Part shown: positions 1 through 11,409 of the stretch, in pieces
Layout of the letters: the number at the start of each line of letters is the position of its first letter
Position numbering within the stretch: the stretch's first letter is position 1
NCBI GenBank assembly: GCA_030549495.1
Contig: JAUIRK010000567.1
Location: 1,146,932 to 1,210,931 of the forward strand
DNA: 64,000 bases
Direction of reading: 5' to 3'
Origin: Nectonema munidae
Lineage: Eukaryota > Nematomorpha > Nectonematoida > Nectonematidae
Made by a program: the position numbers and the translations under genes
Notes under the pieces: generated by a model
The model's input: only the letters and a program-made list of their open reading frames with translations
Database searches by the model: none
What the model was told of the DNA's origin: nothing

Positions 1-2830
1 ACCACATGCAAGCACTTAAACAGATTTAATCACTAAAAGGGAACACTTAAACACAGGCAAGTACCAACAGAGGGCACTCAAACACAGGCAAAATAGGGAG
101 CATTCAAACACAGGCAGGAACAAACAACGAGCACTCTATCAACAGTGAGCACTCAAACACAGGCAGGCACAAACAAGGAGCACTTAAACACAGGTAGGAC
201 TTAAACAATAGTAAAGCAGAAACAAGGAGCACTTTTAAACACAGGCAGCCACTCAAACAGGGAAAACCCAACACACGCAGGCACAAACAGGGTTGACTAA
301 AACACAGGCAGGCACAAACAGGGAACACTTAAACAGAGACAGGCACAAAAAGGGAGCACTTTAGTACAGGGAAACACCAACAGGTGGCATTCAAACACAA
401 TCAGGCATAATCAGGAGGCACTCAAACATAGGGTACTATAACACAGGCAGACACAAACAAGGAGCACTCAAACACAGGTAGGCTCAAAAAGAGAACACTC
501 AAACACAGTGAGCACCCGACACAGGCAGGCACAAACAGGGTGGACTTAACCACCTGCAAGCACTTAAACAGATTTAGGCACAAAAAGGGAACACTTAAAT
601 ACACACAGGCAAAATAGGGAGCACTCAAACACAGACAGTAACAACAACGAGCACTCTATTAACAGGGAGCACCCAAACACAGGCAGGCTCAAACAGGAAG
701 CACTCAAACACAGACAGGCACAAACAGGGTTGACTTAAACACAGGCAGGCAGAAAAAGGGAGCACTTTAACACAGGCAAGCACCAACAGGGGGCTTTCAA
801 AAACAAACAGGCATAAACAGGAGATACTTAAACATGGGGCACTATAACACAGGCAGACACAAACAAGGAGCACCCAAACACAGGCAGGCTCAAAAAGAGA
901 GCACTCAAACACAGGCAGGCACTAACAGGGAGGACTTAAACACAGGCTGGCACAAACAGGGAACACTTAAACACATGCAAGCTCAAACCCGGAGCACTTA
1001 AACAGATTCAGCCACAAAAAGGGAGCACTTTAACACAGGCAAGCACCAACAGAGGGCACTCAAACACAGGAAGGCACAAACAGGAAGCACATACAGGCAA
1101 AATCAGGGAGCACTCAAACACAGGCAGGAACAAACTGTGAGCCCTCAATCAACCGGAAGCACCCAAACACCGTCAGGCACAAACAATGAGCACTTAAACA
1201 CAGGTAGCACTTAAACAATTAGCAGGCAGAAACAGGGAGCACAACACAGGCAGGCACTCAAATAGGGAGAACCCAACATACGCAGCACAAACAAGGTGGA
1301 ATTAAACACAGGCAGGCACAAACAGCTAGCACTTAGACACAGGCAGACGCAAAGAGATAACACTCAAACGCAGGCAGTTACAAACAGAGAGCACTCAAAC
1401 ACAGGCATTAACAAACAACGAGCACTAAATCAACAGGGAGCATCCAAACACAGTCAGACACAAACAACGAGGACAAGGAGAGAAGGGAGCACTTAAAAAT
1501 AGGCAGGCACTCAAAAACAGCGAGCACTCGACACAGGCAGGCACAAACAGTGTGGACTTAACCACATGCAAGCACTTATACAGATTTAGTCACAAAAAGG
1601 GAACACTTAAACACAGGGAAGTACCAACAGAGGGCACTCAAACACACATAGGCAAAATAGGGAGCACTCAAACACAGGCAGGAACAAACAATGAGCACTC
1701 TATCAACAAGGAGCACCCAAACACAGGCAGGCATAAACAAGGAGCACATAAACACAGGTAGGACTTAAACAATAGTCAGACAGAAACAAGGAGCAATTAA
1801 ACACAGGCAGGCACTCAAACAGGGAGAACCAAACACACACAGGCACAAATAGGGTTAACTTAAACACAGGCAGGCACAAACAGGGAGCATTTAATCAGAG
1901 ACAGGCACAAAAAGGGAGCACTTTAGCACGGGTAAAAACCAACAGGGGGCATTCAAACACAAGCAGGCATAAACAGGAGGCACTTAAACGCAAGCACAAA
2001 CAGGGGCACTGAAATAGATTCAGGAATAAAAAGGGAGCACTTTAACACAGGCAAGCACCAACAGGGGCGACTCAAACACAGGAACGCACAAAAAAGGAGG
2101 AATCAAACAGAGGCAGGCACAAACAGAAGGCACTCAAACACATCCAGTGCACAAATATGGGGCACTCAAGCACAGGCAGACACAAACAGGGAGCACTTAA
2201 ATAACAGGCAGGCAAAAAGAGGAGGCACTCAAACAGAGGCAGGCACATACATGGGGCACTATAACACAGACAAACACAAACAAGTAGCACTCAAACACAG
2301 GCAGGCTCAAATAGGGAGCACTAACACACAGGCAGGCACAAATAGGGAGAACTAAAACACAGACAGGCCAAAACAGGGAACACTTAAACACATACAAGCA
2401 CAAACATGGAACAATTAAACAGATTCAGGCACAAAAAGAAGCATTTTAACACAAGCCAGCACCCACAGAGGGCACTCAAACACAGAAAGCAAAAACAGGA
2501 AGCACTCAAACACATACAGGCAAAAAAGAGCACTCAAACACAGGTAGGAACAAACAACTAGCATTCACTCAACAGAGAGCACCCAAACACGGTCAGGCAC
2601 ATACAAGGAGCACTTAAACACACAGGAAGGCCCAAACATGGAGGACTCAAACACAGGCAGGCAGAAACAGGAGGCACTATAACACAGGTAGACACAAACA
2701 CGGAGCACTCTAAGGGAGGCAGGCTCAAACAGGGAAACCCAACACACGCAGGTACAAACAGGGTGGACTTAAACACACGCAGGCACAAACAGGGAGCACT
2801 TAAACAGATTCAGGCTCAAAAAGGGAGTAC

Positions 2831-4980
2831 TTTAACACAGGCAAGCACCAACAAGGGGCATTCAAACACAGGAAGGCACAAGCAGGCAAAAACAAGAGGG
2901 ACTCAAACATGGGGCACTATAATACAGGCAGACACAAATAAAGAGCACTCAAACACAGGCAGGTTCAAACAGGAAGCACTCAAACACAGGCATGCACAAA
3001 CAGAGAGCACTCAAACACAGGCAGGCACAAACAGGGAGGATTTAAACACAGCCAGGCACAAACAGGGAAAACTTAAATACATTCAAGCACAAACAGGTAG
3101 CACTTAAACAGATTCAGGCAAAAAAGGGAGCACTTTAAACAGGTATACATGGGCCACACAAACACAGGAACGCACAAAGAAGGAGCACTCAAACACAGGA
3201 AGGCTCAAACAGGGAGCACTCAAACACAGGCAGGCACAAACAGGGTTGACTTACACACAGGCAGGCGCAAAAAGGAGCACTTTAACACAGGCAAGCACCA
3301 ACAGGGGGCATTCAAAAACAAGCAGGCATAAACAGGAGGCACTCAAACATGGGGCACTATAACACAGGCAGACACAAACAAGGAGCACTCAGACACAGGC
3401 AGGCTCAAAAAGGGAGCACTTAAACACAGGCAGGCACTAACAGGGAGGACTTAAACACAGGCTGGCACAAACAGGGAACACTTAAATACATGCAAGCACA
3501 AACAGGGAGCACTTAAACAGATTCAGGCACAAAAAGGGAGCACTTTAACACATGCAAGAATTAACAGAGGGCACTCAAACACAGAAAGCACATACAGGCA
3601 AAAACAGGGAGCACTCAAACAGAGGCAGGAACAAATGACGAGCATTCAATCAACAGGAAGCACCCAAACACGATCAGGCACAAACAAGGAGCACTTAAAC
3701 ACAGGTAGGACTTAAACAATAAGCAAGCAGAAAAAGCGAGCAGTTAAACACAAGCACGCACTCAAAAACAGTCAGGCTCAAATAGGGAGAACCCAACATA
3801 TGCAAGCATAAACAAGGAGGAATTAAACACAGGCAGGCACAAACAGCGAGGACTTAGACATAGGCAGGCGCAAATAAGTAACACTCAAACGCAGGCAGTT
3901 ACAAACAAAGAGCACTCAAACACAGGTATTAACAAACAACGAGCACTCAATCAACATGGAGGATCCAAACACAGTTAGACACAAACAACGAGGGCAAGGA
4001 GAAACAGAGAGCACTTAAACACAGGCAGGCAGTCAAACAGGGAGAACCCAACACACGCAGACACAAATAGGGTTGACTTAAACACAGGCAGGCACAAACA
4101 GAGATCATTTAAACAGAGAAAGGCACAAGAAGGGAGCACTTTAACACAGGCAAACACCAACAGGGGGCATTCAAACACAAGCAGGCATAAACAGGAGGCA
4201 CTCAAACATTGGGGCACTATAACACCGGCAGACACAAACAAGGAGCACTCAAACACTGGCAGGCTCAAAAAGGGAGCACTCAAACACAGGCAGGCACAAA
4301 CAGGAAGGCTTAAACACAGGCTGGCACAAACAGGGAACACTTAAACAGATGCAATCTCAAACAGGGAGCACTTAAACAGATTCAGGCACAAAAAGGGAGC
4401 ACTTTAACACAGGCAAGCACCACAGAGGCCACTCAAACACAGGAAGGCACAAACAGGAAGCACATACAGGCAAAAACAGGGAGCACTCAAACACAGGCAG
4501 GAACAAATGACGAGCACTCAATAAACAGGGATCACCCAAACACGGTTAGGCACAAACAAGGAGCACTTAAACACAGGTAGGACTTAAACAATAAGCAAGC
4601 AGAAACAGCGAGCACTTAAACACAGGCAAGCTCAAACAGGGAAAACCCAACATACGCAAGCACAATCAAGGTAGAATTAAACACAGGCAGGCACAAACAG
4701 GTAGCACTTAAACAGAGACAGGCACAAAAAGGGACCACTTTAACACACGTAAGCACCAAAAGGGGGCATTCAAACACAGGAAGGCAAATACAGGCACTCA
4801 AACATGGGGCACTATAACACAGGCAAACACAAACAAGTAGCACTCAAACACAGGTAGGCTCAAACAGAGATCACACATAGGGAAAACTTAAACAAAGGGA
4901 GGCACAAACAAGGGAAACTTAAACACATGCAAGCACAAACAGGGAGCACTTAAATAGATTCAAGCACAAAAAGGGAGCAC
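2831..4980. repeat. 2.15-kb tandem duplication, copy 1
   Basis: First of two adjacent near-identical segments in the left arm. It starts in tttaacacaggcaagcacca and ends just before the same string recurs at 4981, giving a period of about 2,150 bp. Identity appears high through many irregular variants, for example ggtatacatgggccac near 3141 and 5289, and the ggggcactataacaccgg run near 4212 and 6359. The unit is about 69 monomers long and does not match the 3.17-kb HOR length. Confidence 0.9.
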
Positions 4981-7129
4981 TTTAACACAGGCAAGCACCA
5001 ACAAGGGGCATTCAAACACAGGAAGGCACAAGCAGGCAAAAACAAGAGGGACTCAAACATGGGGCACTATAATACAGGCAGACACAAATAAAGAGCACTC
5101 AAACACGCAGGTTCAATCAGGAAGCACTCAAACACAGGCATGCACAAACAGGGAGCACTCAAACACAGGCAGGCACAAACAGGGAGGATTTAAACACAGC
5201 CAGGCACAAACAGGGAAAACTTAAATACATTCAAGCACAAACAGGTAGCACTTAAACAGATTCAGGCAAAAAAGGGAGCACTTTAAACAGGTATACATGG
5301 GCCACACAAACACAGGAACGCACAAAGAAGGAGCACTCAAACACAGGAAGGCTCAAACAGGGAGCACTCAAACACAGACAGGCACAAACAGGGTTGACTT
5401 ACACACAGGCAGGCGCAAAAAGGAGCACTTTAACACAGGCAAGCACCAACAGGGGGCATTCAAAAACAAGCAGGCATAAACAGGAGGCACTCAAACATGG
5501 GGCACTATAACACCGACAGACACAAACAAGGAGCACTCAAACACTGGCAGGCTCAAAAAGGGAGCACTCAAACACAGGCAGGCACTAACAGGGAGGACTT
5601 AAACACAGGCTGGCACAAACAGGGAACATTTAAATACATGCAAGCACAAACAGGGAGCACTTAAACAGATTCAGGCACAAAAAGGGAGCACTTTAACACA
5701 TGCAAGAATTAACAGAGGGCACTCAAACACAGGAAGCCCATACAGGCAAAAACAGGGAGCACTCAAACAGAGGCAGGAACAAATGACGAGCATTCAATCA
5801 ACAGGAAGCACCCAAACAAGATCAGGCACAAACAAGGAGCACCTAAACACAGGTAGGACTTAAACAATAAGCAAGCAGAAAAAGCGAGCAGTTAAACACA
5901 AGCACGCACTCAAAAACAATCAGGCTCAAATAGGGAGAACCCAACATATGCAAGCATAAACAAGGAGGAATTAAACACAGGCAGGCACAAACAGCGAGTA
6001 CTTAGACATAGGCAGGCGCAAATAAGTAACACTCAAACGCAGGCAGTTACAAACAAAGAGCACTCAAACACAGGTATTAACAAACAACGAGCACTCAATC
6101 AACATGGAGGATCCAAACACAGTTAGACACAAACAACGAGGGCAAGGAGAAACAGAGAGCACTTAAACACAGGCAGGCAGTCAAACAGGGAGAACCCAAC
6201 ACACGCAGACACAAATAGGGTTGACTTAAACACAGGCAGGCACAAACAGAGATCATTTAAACAGAGAAAGGCACAAGAAGGGAGCACTTTAACACAGGCA
6301 AACACCAACAGGGGGCATTCAAACACAAGCAGGCATAAACAGGATGCACTCAAACATTGGGGCACTATAACACCGGCAGACACAAACAAGGAGCACTCAA
6401 ACACTGGCAGGCTCAAAAAGGGAGCACTCAAACACAGGCAGGCACAAACAGGAAGGCTTAAACACAGGCTGGCACAAACAGGGAACACTTAAACAGATGC
6501 AATCTCAAACAGGGAGCACTTAAACAGATTCAGGCACAAAAAGGGAGCACTTTAACACAGGCAAGCACCACAGAGGCCACTCAAACACAGGAAGGCACAA
6601 ACAGGAAGCACATACAGGCAAAAACAGGGAGCACTCAAACACAGGCAGGAACAAATGACGAGCACTCAATAAACAGGGATCACCCAAACACGGTTAGGCA
6701 CAAACAAGGAGCACTTAAACACAGGTAGGACTTAAACAATAAGCAAGCAGAAACAGCGAGCACTTAAACACAGGCAAGCTCAAACAGGGAAAACCCAACA
6801 TACGCAAGCACAATCAAGGTAGAATTAAACACAGGCAGGCACAAACAGGTAGCACTTAAACAGAGACAGGCACAAAAAGGGACCACTTTAACACACGTAA
6901 GCACCAAACAGGGGGTATTCAAACACAGGAAGGCAAAAACAGGAACTCAAACATGGGGCACTATAACACAGGCAAACACAAACAAGTAGCACTCAAACAC
7001 AGGTAGGCTCAAACAGAGATCACACATAGGGAAAACTTAAACAAAGGGAGGCACAAACAAGAGAAACTTAAACACATGCAAGCACAAACAAGGAGCACTT
7101 AAATAGATTCAAGCACAAAAAGGGAGCAC
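4981..7129. repeat. 2.15-kb tandem duplication, copy 2
   Basis: Second copy of the segment at 2831-4980, with landmarks displaced by 2,148-2,150 bp. Small differences separate the copies: aacacgcagg near 5101 instead of aacacaggcagg near 2951, and aggatgcac near 6341 instead of aggaggcac near 4192. The similarity stops just after 7130, where the following monomers are different. This is the pattern left by an unequal exchange between misaligned monomers. Confidence 0.88.
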
Positions 7130-7424
7130 TTTAACACAGGCAAGCACCAACAGACGGCACTCAAACATAGGAAGGCACAAACAGGGAACACCCAAACACA
7201 GGAAGGCATAAACAAGGAGCACTTAAGCACAGGTAGGACTTAAATAATAGGCAAGCAGAAACAGGTAGCACTTAAACACAGGCAGGCACAGTCAGAGAGG
7301 GGGCGGTGAAAAATAGGGAATTTAGAAGGGGTGAATAGCTCTTACAAGTGGGAGAACAGAAGAAAAAAACGGGATTTCAAGGGGGTTAAAAAGTCTTTCA
7401 ATTATCCGTAGCCACTAAATGCCA

Positions 7425-7446
7425 GTTCAAACATTATAATTTGAAC
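7425..7446. repeat. Small perfect hairpin (7-bp stem)
   Basis: GTTCAAA and TTTGAAC are perfect reverse complements separated by 8 nt (cattataa). It lies 17 bases upstream of a second perfect hairpin, in the less AT-rich left part of the interruption. Confidence 0.75.
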
Positions 7447-7463
7447 CCAAAAGTAGAATTGAT

Positions 7464-7486
7464 CAGGTTTCAATCACCGAAACCTG
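7464..7486. repeat. Small perfect hairpin (8-bp stem, 7-nt loop)
   Basis: CAGGTTTC and GAAACCTG are perfect reverse complements around the loop aatcacc. Half of the stem pairs are G-C, so chance is less likely here than in the AT-rich DNA that follows. The role is unknown. It could be part of the end structure of an inserted element or of a small structured transcript. Confidence 0.78.
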
Positions 7487-7575
7487 TCTTTCACACAGTG
7501 TATGCTATGTGATAATGATCAAATACAAGAGAACTTACAATTTCTAGTAATATATATTTTAATTCATATTTTGAA

Positions 7576-7620
7576 TAAAGAGCATTGTTAAAAACAAAAG
7601 AGAATGAAATATGCTCTTTA
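7576..7620. repeat. 10-bp inverted repeat with 25-nt loop
   Basis: taaagagcat at 7576-7585 and atgctcttta at 7611-7620 are perfect reverse complements. The loop is A-rich. It is the third hairpin-like structure within 200 bases. Confidence 0.72.
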
Positions 7621-7802
7621 AATTTAAAGAAATTAAAAATTTTACTAAATATTTTTGAAAAATTTAAATATTTTATAAATTTGTTCGCATGGACATTATT
7701 GATATCGAGTTAACAAAAATAAAGGACAAATTTTCACTTTTCAAAACTCAAGGCTTTACTTTAGCAACTTATTTTATACCTACCCTTCTCAATAAATTTC
7801 TT

Positions 7803-7827
7803 GAAAAAAAAGAAAGAAAGAAAGAAA
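7803..7827. repeat. (AAAG)n microsatellite
   Basis: A short A run followed by four GAAA units (gaaagaaagaaagaaa). It sits inside the doubtful reading frame at 7689-7991, where it encodes the Lys/Glu/Arg-rich stretch. Confidence 0.85.
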
Positions 7828-7829
7828 TT

Positions 7830-7851
7830 CTTGAGAAAGACTCTTCTCAAG
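7830..7851. repeat. Small perfect hairpin (8-bp stem)
   Basis: CTTGAGAA and TTCTCAAG are perfect reverse complements separated by agactc. It lies directly after the AAAG microsatellite and within the doubtful frame. Confidence 0.7.
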
Positions 7852-8253
7852 CTTTAATTTGTCTTGAGTGTGCTCAACTACTGAATACTACTGTAATTTT
7901 TTATTCTAAATTGTACATTTTTTCCAATAAATTCTTTCTTTCAAAAAAGATAATTAGTTTGTTTGTTACTATTTTAAATTTATATTTTTAATAAAACAGG
8001 GTTCTTGTTTTTATTTTATAAGTAATTAATATTCTGATTTTTATAAAAGATAACCACTATAGATAATTTTTAAATATGTAAGGTGTTAATAATAGTCTAT
8101 TTTCTTTAAACTGAGTTATTTAGTTAAATTTTTTTTTCTTAATTGTATTACTTTAAAATTTTAATTATTAAGTTTTAAAAGATTTCATTAGATTTGTACA
8201 AATTTATTTTTAATTTAAATAAACACATCTATCTACTTTTGATTAAGATTTTA

Positions 8254-8267
8254 TATAGTTAACTATA
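8254..8267. repeat. 14-bp perfect palindrome
   Basis: tatagttaactata reads the same on both strands. In DNA this AT-rich a palindrome of this length may be accidental. No repeat of it is seen elsewhere in the window. Confidence 0.6.
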
Positions 8268-8497
8268 AATTATTCTTATATTTTATCTTATATTGTCCAC
8301 TAATTTGGATGATAATCGAATTTCCTAATTCATTTATTATGTAAATTATCATATATTTGCGTGTAAAATTGATCTTTATATCTACTAATGATCCTTCTGT
8401 GGGATATCAATAATTATTAGGTGTACCAATAATGTCTACAGTGGTAACAATTTACAGGAGGTACCCATCATCTTTTTAGTACGAATAATCTTTGAAT

Positions 8498-9360
8498 AAA
8501 CATGCAGGCACAAACAGGGGACACCTAAACACATCCAGGCACAAATGGAGCAATTAAACAGATTCAGTCACAAAAAGGTTGCACAAACAAGCACCAACAG
8601 GGGGCACTCAAACACAGGCAGGCATAAACAGGGAGCACTTAAACAACATTCAGTCACCAACAGGGAGCACTTAAACAGATTCAGGCACAAAAAGGGAGCA
8701 CTTTAACACAGGCAAGCACATGCTGAAGGCACTCAAACACAGGAAGGCACAAGCAGGAAGCACTAAGCATATACAGGTAAAAACAGGGAGCACTCAAACA
8801 ACAGGGAGCATCCAAACACGGTCAGGCACAAACAAGAAACAATTAAACCCAGGTAGGACTTAAACAATAGGCAAGCAGAAAGAGGGAGCACTTAAACACA
8901 GGCAGACACTCAAACACAGGAACGCACAAACAAGGAGGACTCAAACACAGGCAGACACAAATACGGGGTTCTATAACACAGGGAGCACTTAAACAACAGG
9001 CAGGCAAAAATGGGGAACTATAACACAGGCAGACAAAAACAAGGAGCACTCAAACACAGGCAGGCACAAACGGAACACTTACACACATGCAAGCACAAAC
9101 AGGGAGCACTTAAACAGATTCAGGCACAAAAAGGGAGCACTTTAACACAGGAAGCACATACAGGCAAAAACAGGGAGCGCTCAAACACAGACAGGAACAA
9201 ATGTCGAGCACTCAATCAACAGGGAGCACCCAAACACGGTCAGGCACAAACAAGGGGCACTTAAACACAGGTAGGACTTAAGCAGGAAGAAACAGGGACC
9301 ACTTAAACAGAGGCAGGCAATCCAATAAGGAAGAACCCAACATACGCAAGCACAAACAAG
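8498..9360. repeat. Diverged monomers beside the interruption
   Basis: Irregular monomers such as acacctaaacacatccagg and gcactaagcatatacagg, with several truncated spacings. They match the HOR classes only loosely. The divergence level resembles the left arm, as expected if this was the edge of the array on this side of the AT-rich block. Confidence 0.85.
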
Positions 9361-11409
9361 GTGGAATTAAACACAGGCAGGCACAAACAGCGAGCACTTA
9401 GACATAGGCAGGCGCAAACATGTAATATTCAAACGCAGGCAGTTACAAACAGAGAGCACTCAAACAGGCATTAATAAATAACGAGCACTAAATCAACAGG
9501 CAGCATCCAAACACAGTCAGACACAAACAACGAGGGCAAGGAGAAAAGGGAGCACAACACAGGCAGGCACTCAAACACAGGGAGCACCCAACACAGGCAG
9601 GCACAAACAGGATGGACTTAACCACATGCAAGCACTTAAACAGATTTAAGCACAAAAAGGGAACACTTAAACACAGGCAAGTACCAACAGAGGGCACTCA
9701 AACACACAGGCAAAATAGGGAGCACTCAAACACAGGCAGGAACAAACAACGAGCACTCTATCAACAGGGAGGACTCAAACACAGGCAGGCTCAAACAAGG
9801 AGCACTTAAACATAGGTAGGACTTAAACAATAGTCAAGCAGAAACAAGGAGCACTTTTAAACACAGGCAAGCACAAACAGGGAACACTTAAACAGAGACA
9901 GGCACAAAAAGGGAGCACTTAAACAGAGACAGGCACAAAAAGGGAGCACTTAAACAGAGACAGGCACAAAAAGGGAGCACTTAAACAGAGACAGGCACAA
10001 AAAGGGAGCATTTTAACACATGCAAACACCAACATGGGGCATTCAAACACAATCAGGCATAAACAGGAGGCACTCAAACATGGGGCATTATAACCCAGGC
10101 AGACACAAACACGGAGCACTCAAACGCAGGCAGGTTCAAACAAAAGCTCAAACAGGGAAAACCCAACACACGCAGGTACAAACAGTGTGGACTTAAACAC
10201 AGGCAGGCACAAACAGGGAGCACTTAAACAGATTCAGGCTCAAAAAGGAAGTATTTTAACACAGGCAAGCACCAACAAGGGGCATTCAAACACAGGAAGG
10301 CACAAGCAGGCAAAAACAAGAGGGACTCAAACATGGGACACAAGCAGACACAAATAAGGAGCACTCAAACACAGGCAGGTTCAAATAGGGAGCACTCAAA
10401 CACAAGCAGGCACAAACAGGGAGCACTCAAACACAGGCAGGCATAAACAGAGAGCAATCAAACACAGGCAGGCACAAACAGGGAGGATTTAAACACAGGC
10501 AGGCACAAACAGGGAAAACTTAAACACATGCAAGCACAAACAGGTAGCACTTAAACAGATTCAGGCAGAAAAAGGGAGCACTTTAAAACAGGTAAACACC
10601 TACATGGGCCAAACAAACACAGGAACGCACAAACAAGGAGGACACAAATACAGGCAGGCACATATATGGGGCACTCAAGCACGGTCAGACACAAACAGGG
10701 AGCACTCAAACAACAGGAGGCACTCAAACAGAGGCAGGCACAAACATGGGGCACTATAACACAGGCAGTCACAAACAAGGAGCACACAAACACAGGAAGG
10801 TTCAAACAGGGAGCACTCAAACACAGACAGGCACAAACAGGGTTGACTTAAACACAGGCAGCCGGAAAAAGGGAGCACTTTAACACAGGCAAGCACCAAC
10901 AGGGGGCATTCAAAAACAATCAAGCATAAACAGGAGGCACTCAAACATGGGGCACTATAACACAGGCAGACACAAACAAGGAGCACCCAAACACAGGCAG
11001 GCTCAAAAAAGGAGCACTCAAACACAGGCAGGCACTAACAGAGAGGACTTAAACACAGGCTGGCACAAACAGGGAACACTTAAACACATGCAAGCTCAAA
11101 CCTGGAGCACTTAAACAGATTCAGGCACAAAAAGGGAGCACTTTAACACAGGCAAGCACCAACAGAGGGCACTCAAACACAAGAAGGCACAAACAGGAAG
11201 CACATACAGGCAAAAACAGGGAGCACTCAAACACAAGCAGGAACAAACGACGAGCACTCAATCAACAGGAAGCACCCAAACACGGTCAGGCACAAACAAG
11301 GAGCACTTAAACACAGGTAGGACTTAAACAATAAGCAGGCAGAAACAGGGAGCACAACACAGTCAGGCACTCAAATAGGGAGAACCCAACATACGCAAGC
11401 ACAAACAAG
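9361..11409. repeat. Diverged, shortened HOR unit (2,049 bp)
   Basis: Begins with the unit landmark gtggaattaaacacagg. The A part carries acttagacataggcagg, the variant typical of module A2 in later units, and no second A landmark follows. It includes the perfect 4 x 31-bp run. From about 10140 onwards the B part (catatatggggcactcaagc near 10668) is nearly the same as in the units to the right, so homogenisation reaches further left for B than for A. Confidence 0.8.
9886..10009. repeat. Perfect 4 x 31-bp tandem run
   Basis: Four consecutive identical 31-mers, each starting acttaaacagagacaggc and ending acaaaaagggagc, with starts at 9886, 9917, 9948 and 9979. Elsewhere this monomer class appears singly per repeat block. 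This is therefore a recent local expansion of one monomer, and it fixes the base period at exactly 31 bp. Confidence 0.95.

Larger units (their letters stand above)
1..7290. repeat. Satellite array, diverged left arm (31-bp monomers)
   Basis: Continuous head-to-tail monomers of about 31 bp. Each has an 18-nt half resembling GCACTCAAACACAGGCAG and a 13-nt half resembling GCACAAACAGGGA. Orientation is the same throughout. Monomers here differ from each other more than those right of 11410, and the regular 3.17-kb order is only partly recognisable. Landmarks of the right-hand HOR do occur: gtggaattaaacacagg near 1288, related aggaattaaacacagg and agaattaaacacagg forms near 3817, 4671, 5969 and 6819, and ggacttaaccac near 1552. 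So this arm belongs to the same family and is not a second satellite. No gene is visible in it. Confidence 0.97.
7689..7991 (+). other. Doubtful 100-codon open reading frame
   Basis: ATG-initiated frame running to a TAA at 7989-7991, inside the AT-rich block. The predicted product begins MDIIDIELTKIKDKF. It has a Lys/Glu-rich middle (LEKKERKKEILEKD, encoded over the AAAG microsatellite), then SSQALICLECAQLLN, and a hydrophobic, Phe/Ile/Leu-rich C terminus (IISLFVTILNLYF) that could by composition span a membrane. I recognise no family. Codons are almost all A/T-ending, as expected from composition alone, and no splice or promoter signal stands out. A frame of this length in such DNA is somewhat longer than expected by chance, because TAA and TAG stops should be frequent, but that alone is weak support. 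It could be an exon fragment or a decayed piece of an inserted element. Confidence 0.15.
7291..8497. other. AT-rich non-satellite block interrupting the array
   Basis: The monomer pattern ends in ggcaggcacagtcagagag at about 7290 and resumes in taaacatgcaggcacaaaca at about 8496, in the same orientation. Between them no 31-bp period is seen. The first roughly 250 bases are of mixed composition (starting gagggggcggtgaaaaatag); the rest is very AT-rich. Small inverted repeats, an AAAG-type microsatellite and a 14-bp palindrome are annotated separately. The ends show no terminal inverted repeat and no clear poly-A tail. A target-site duplication cannot be judged because both flanks are the same repeat. 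It may be an unrecognised inserted element or a remnant of pre-existing DNA caught between two array arms. Confidence 0.9.

Noticed and set aside
1-7290. CRISPR-like array of short direct repeats
   Set aside because: Repeats of about 31 bp are directly abutting, with no unique spacers of constant length, and monomers vary throughout. No cas-like gene is present, and the context is eukaryotic satellite.
7425-7446. Possible tRNA B-box (gttcaaa) and tRNA-derived SINE head
   Set aside because: No A-box at a suitable distance upstream, no cloverleaf, and the motif is explained by a simple inverted repeat with tttgaac.
8409-8418. Palindrome aataattatt
   Set aside because: Too short and made only of A and T in AT-rich DNA; expected by chance.
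7291-8497. Helitron or terminal-inverted-repeat transposon
   Set aside because: The left and right ends are not complementary. No convincing TC start or CTRR end with an adjacent hairpin is present at the borders, and no transposase or helicase motif is visible.
10675-11025. 116-codon - strand frame starting MFECSFFEPACVWVLL, repeated in many units
   Set aside because: It is the 31-bp satellite read in rotating phase. It is rich in Cys/Leu only because the reverse strand is tgcctgtgtttgag-like. Unit lengths do not preserve the frame and small indels break it freely between units.
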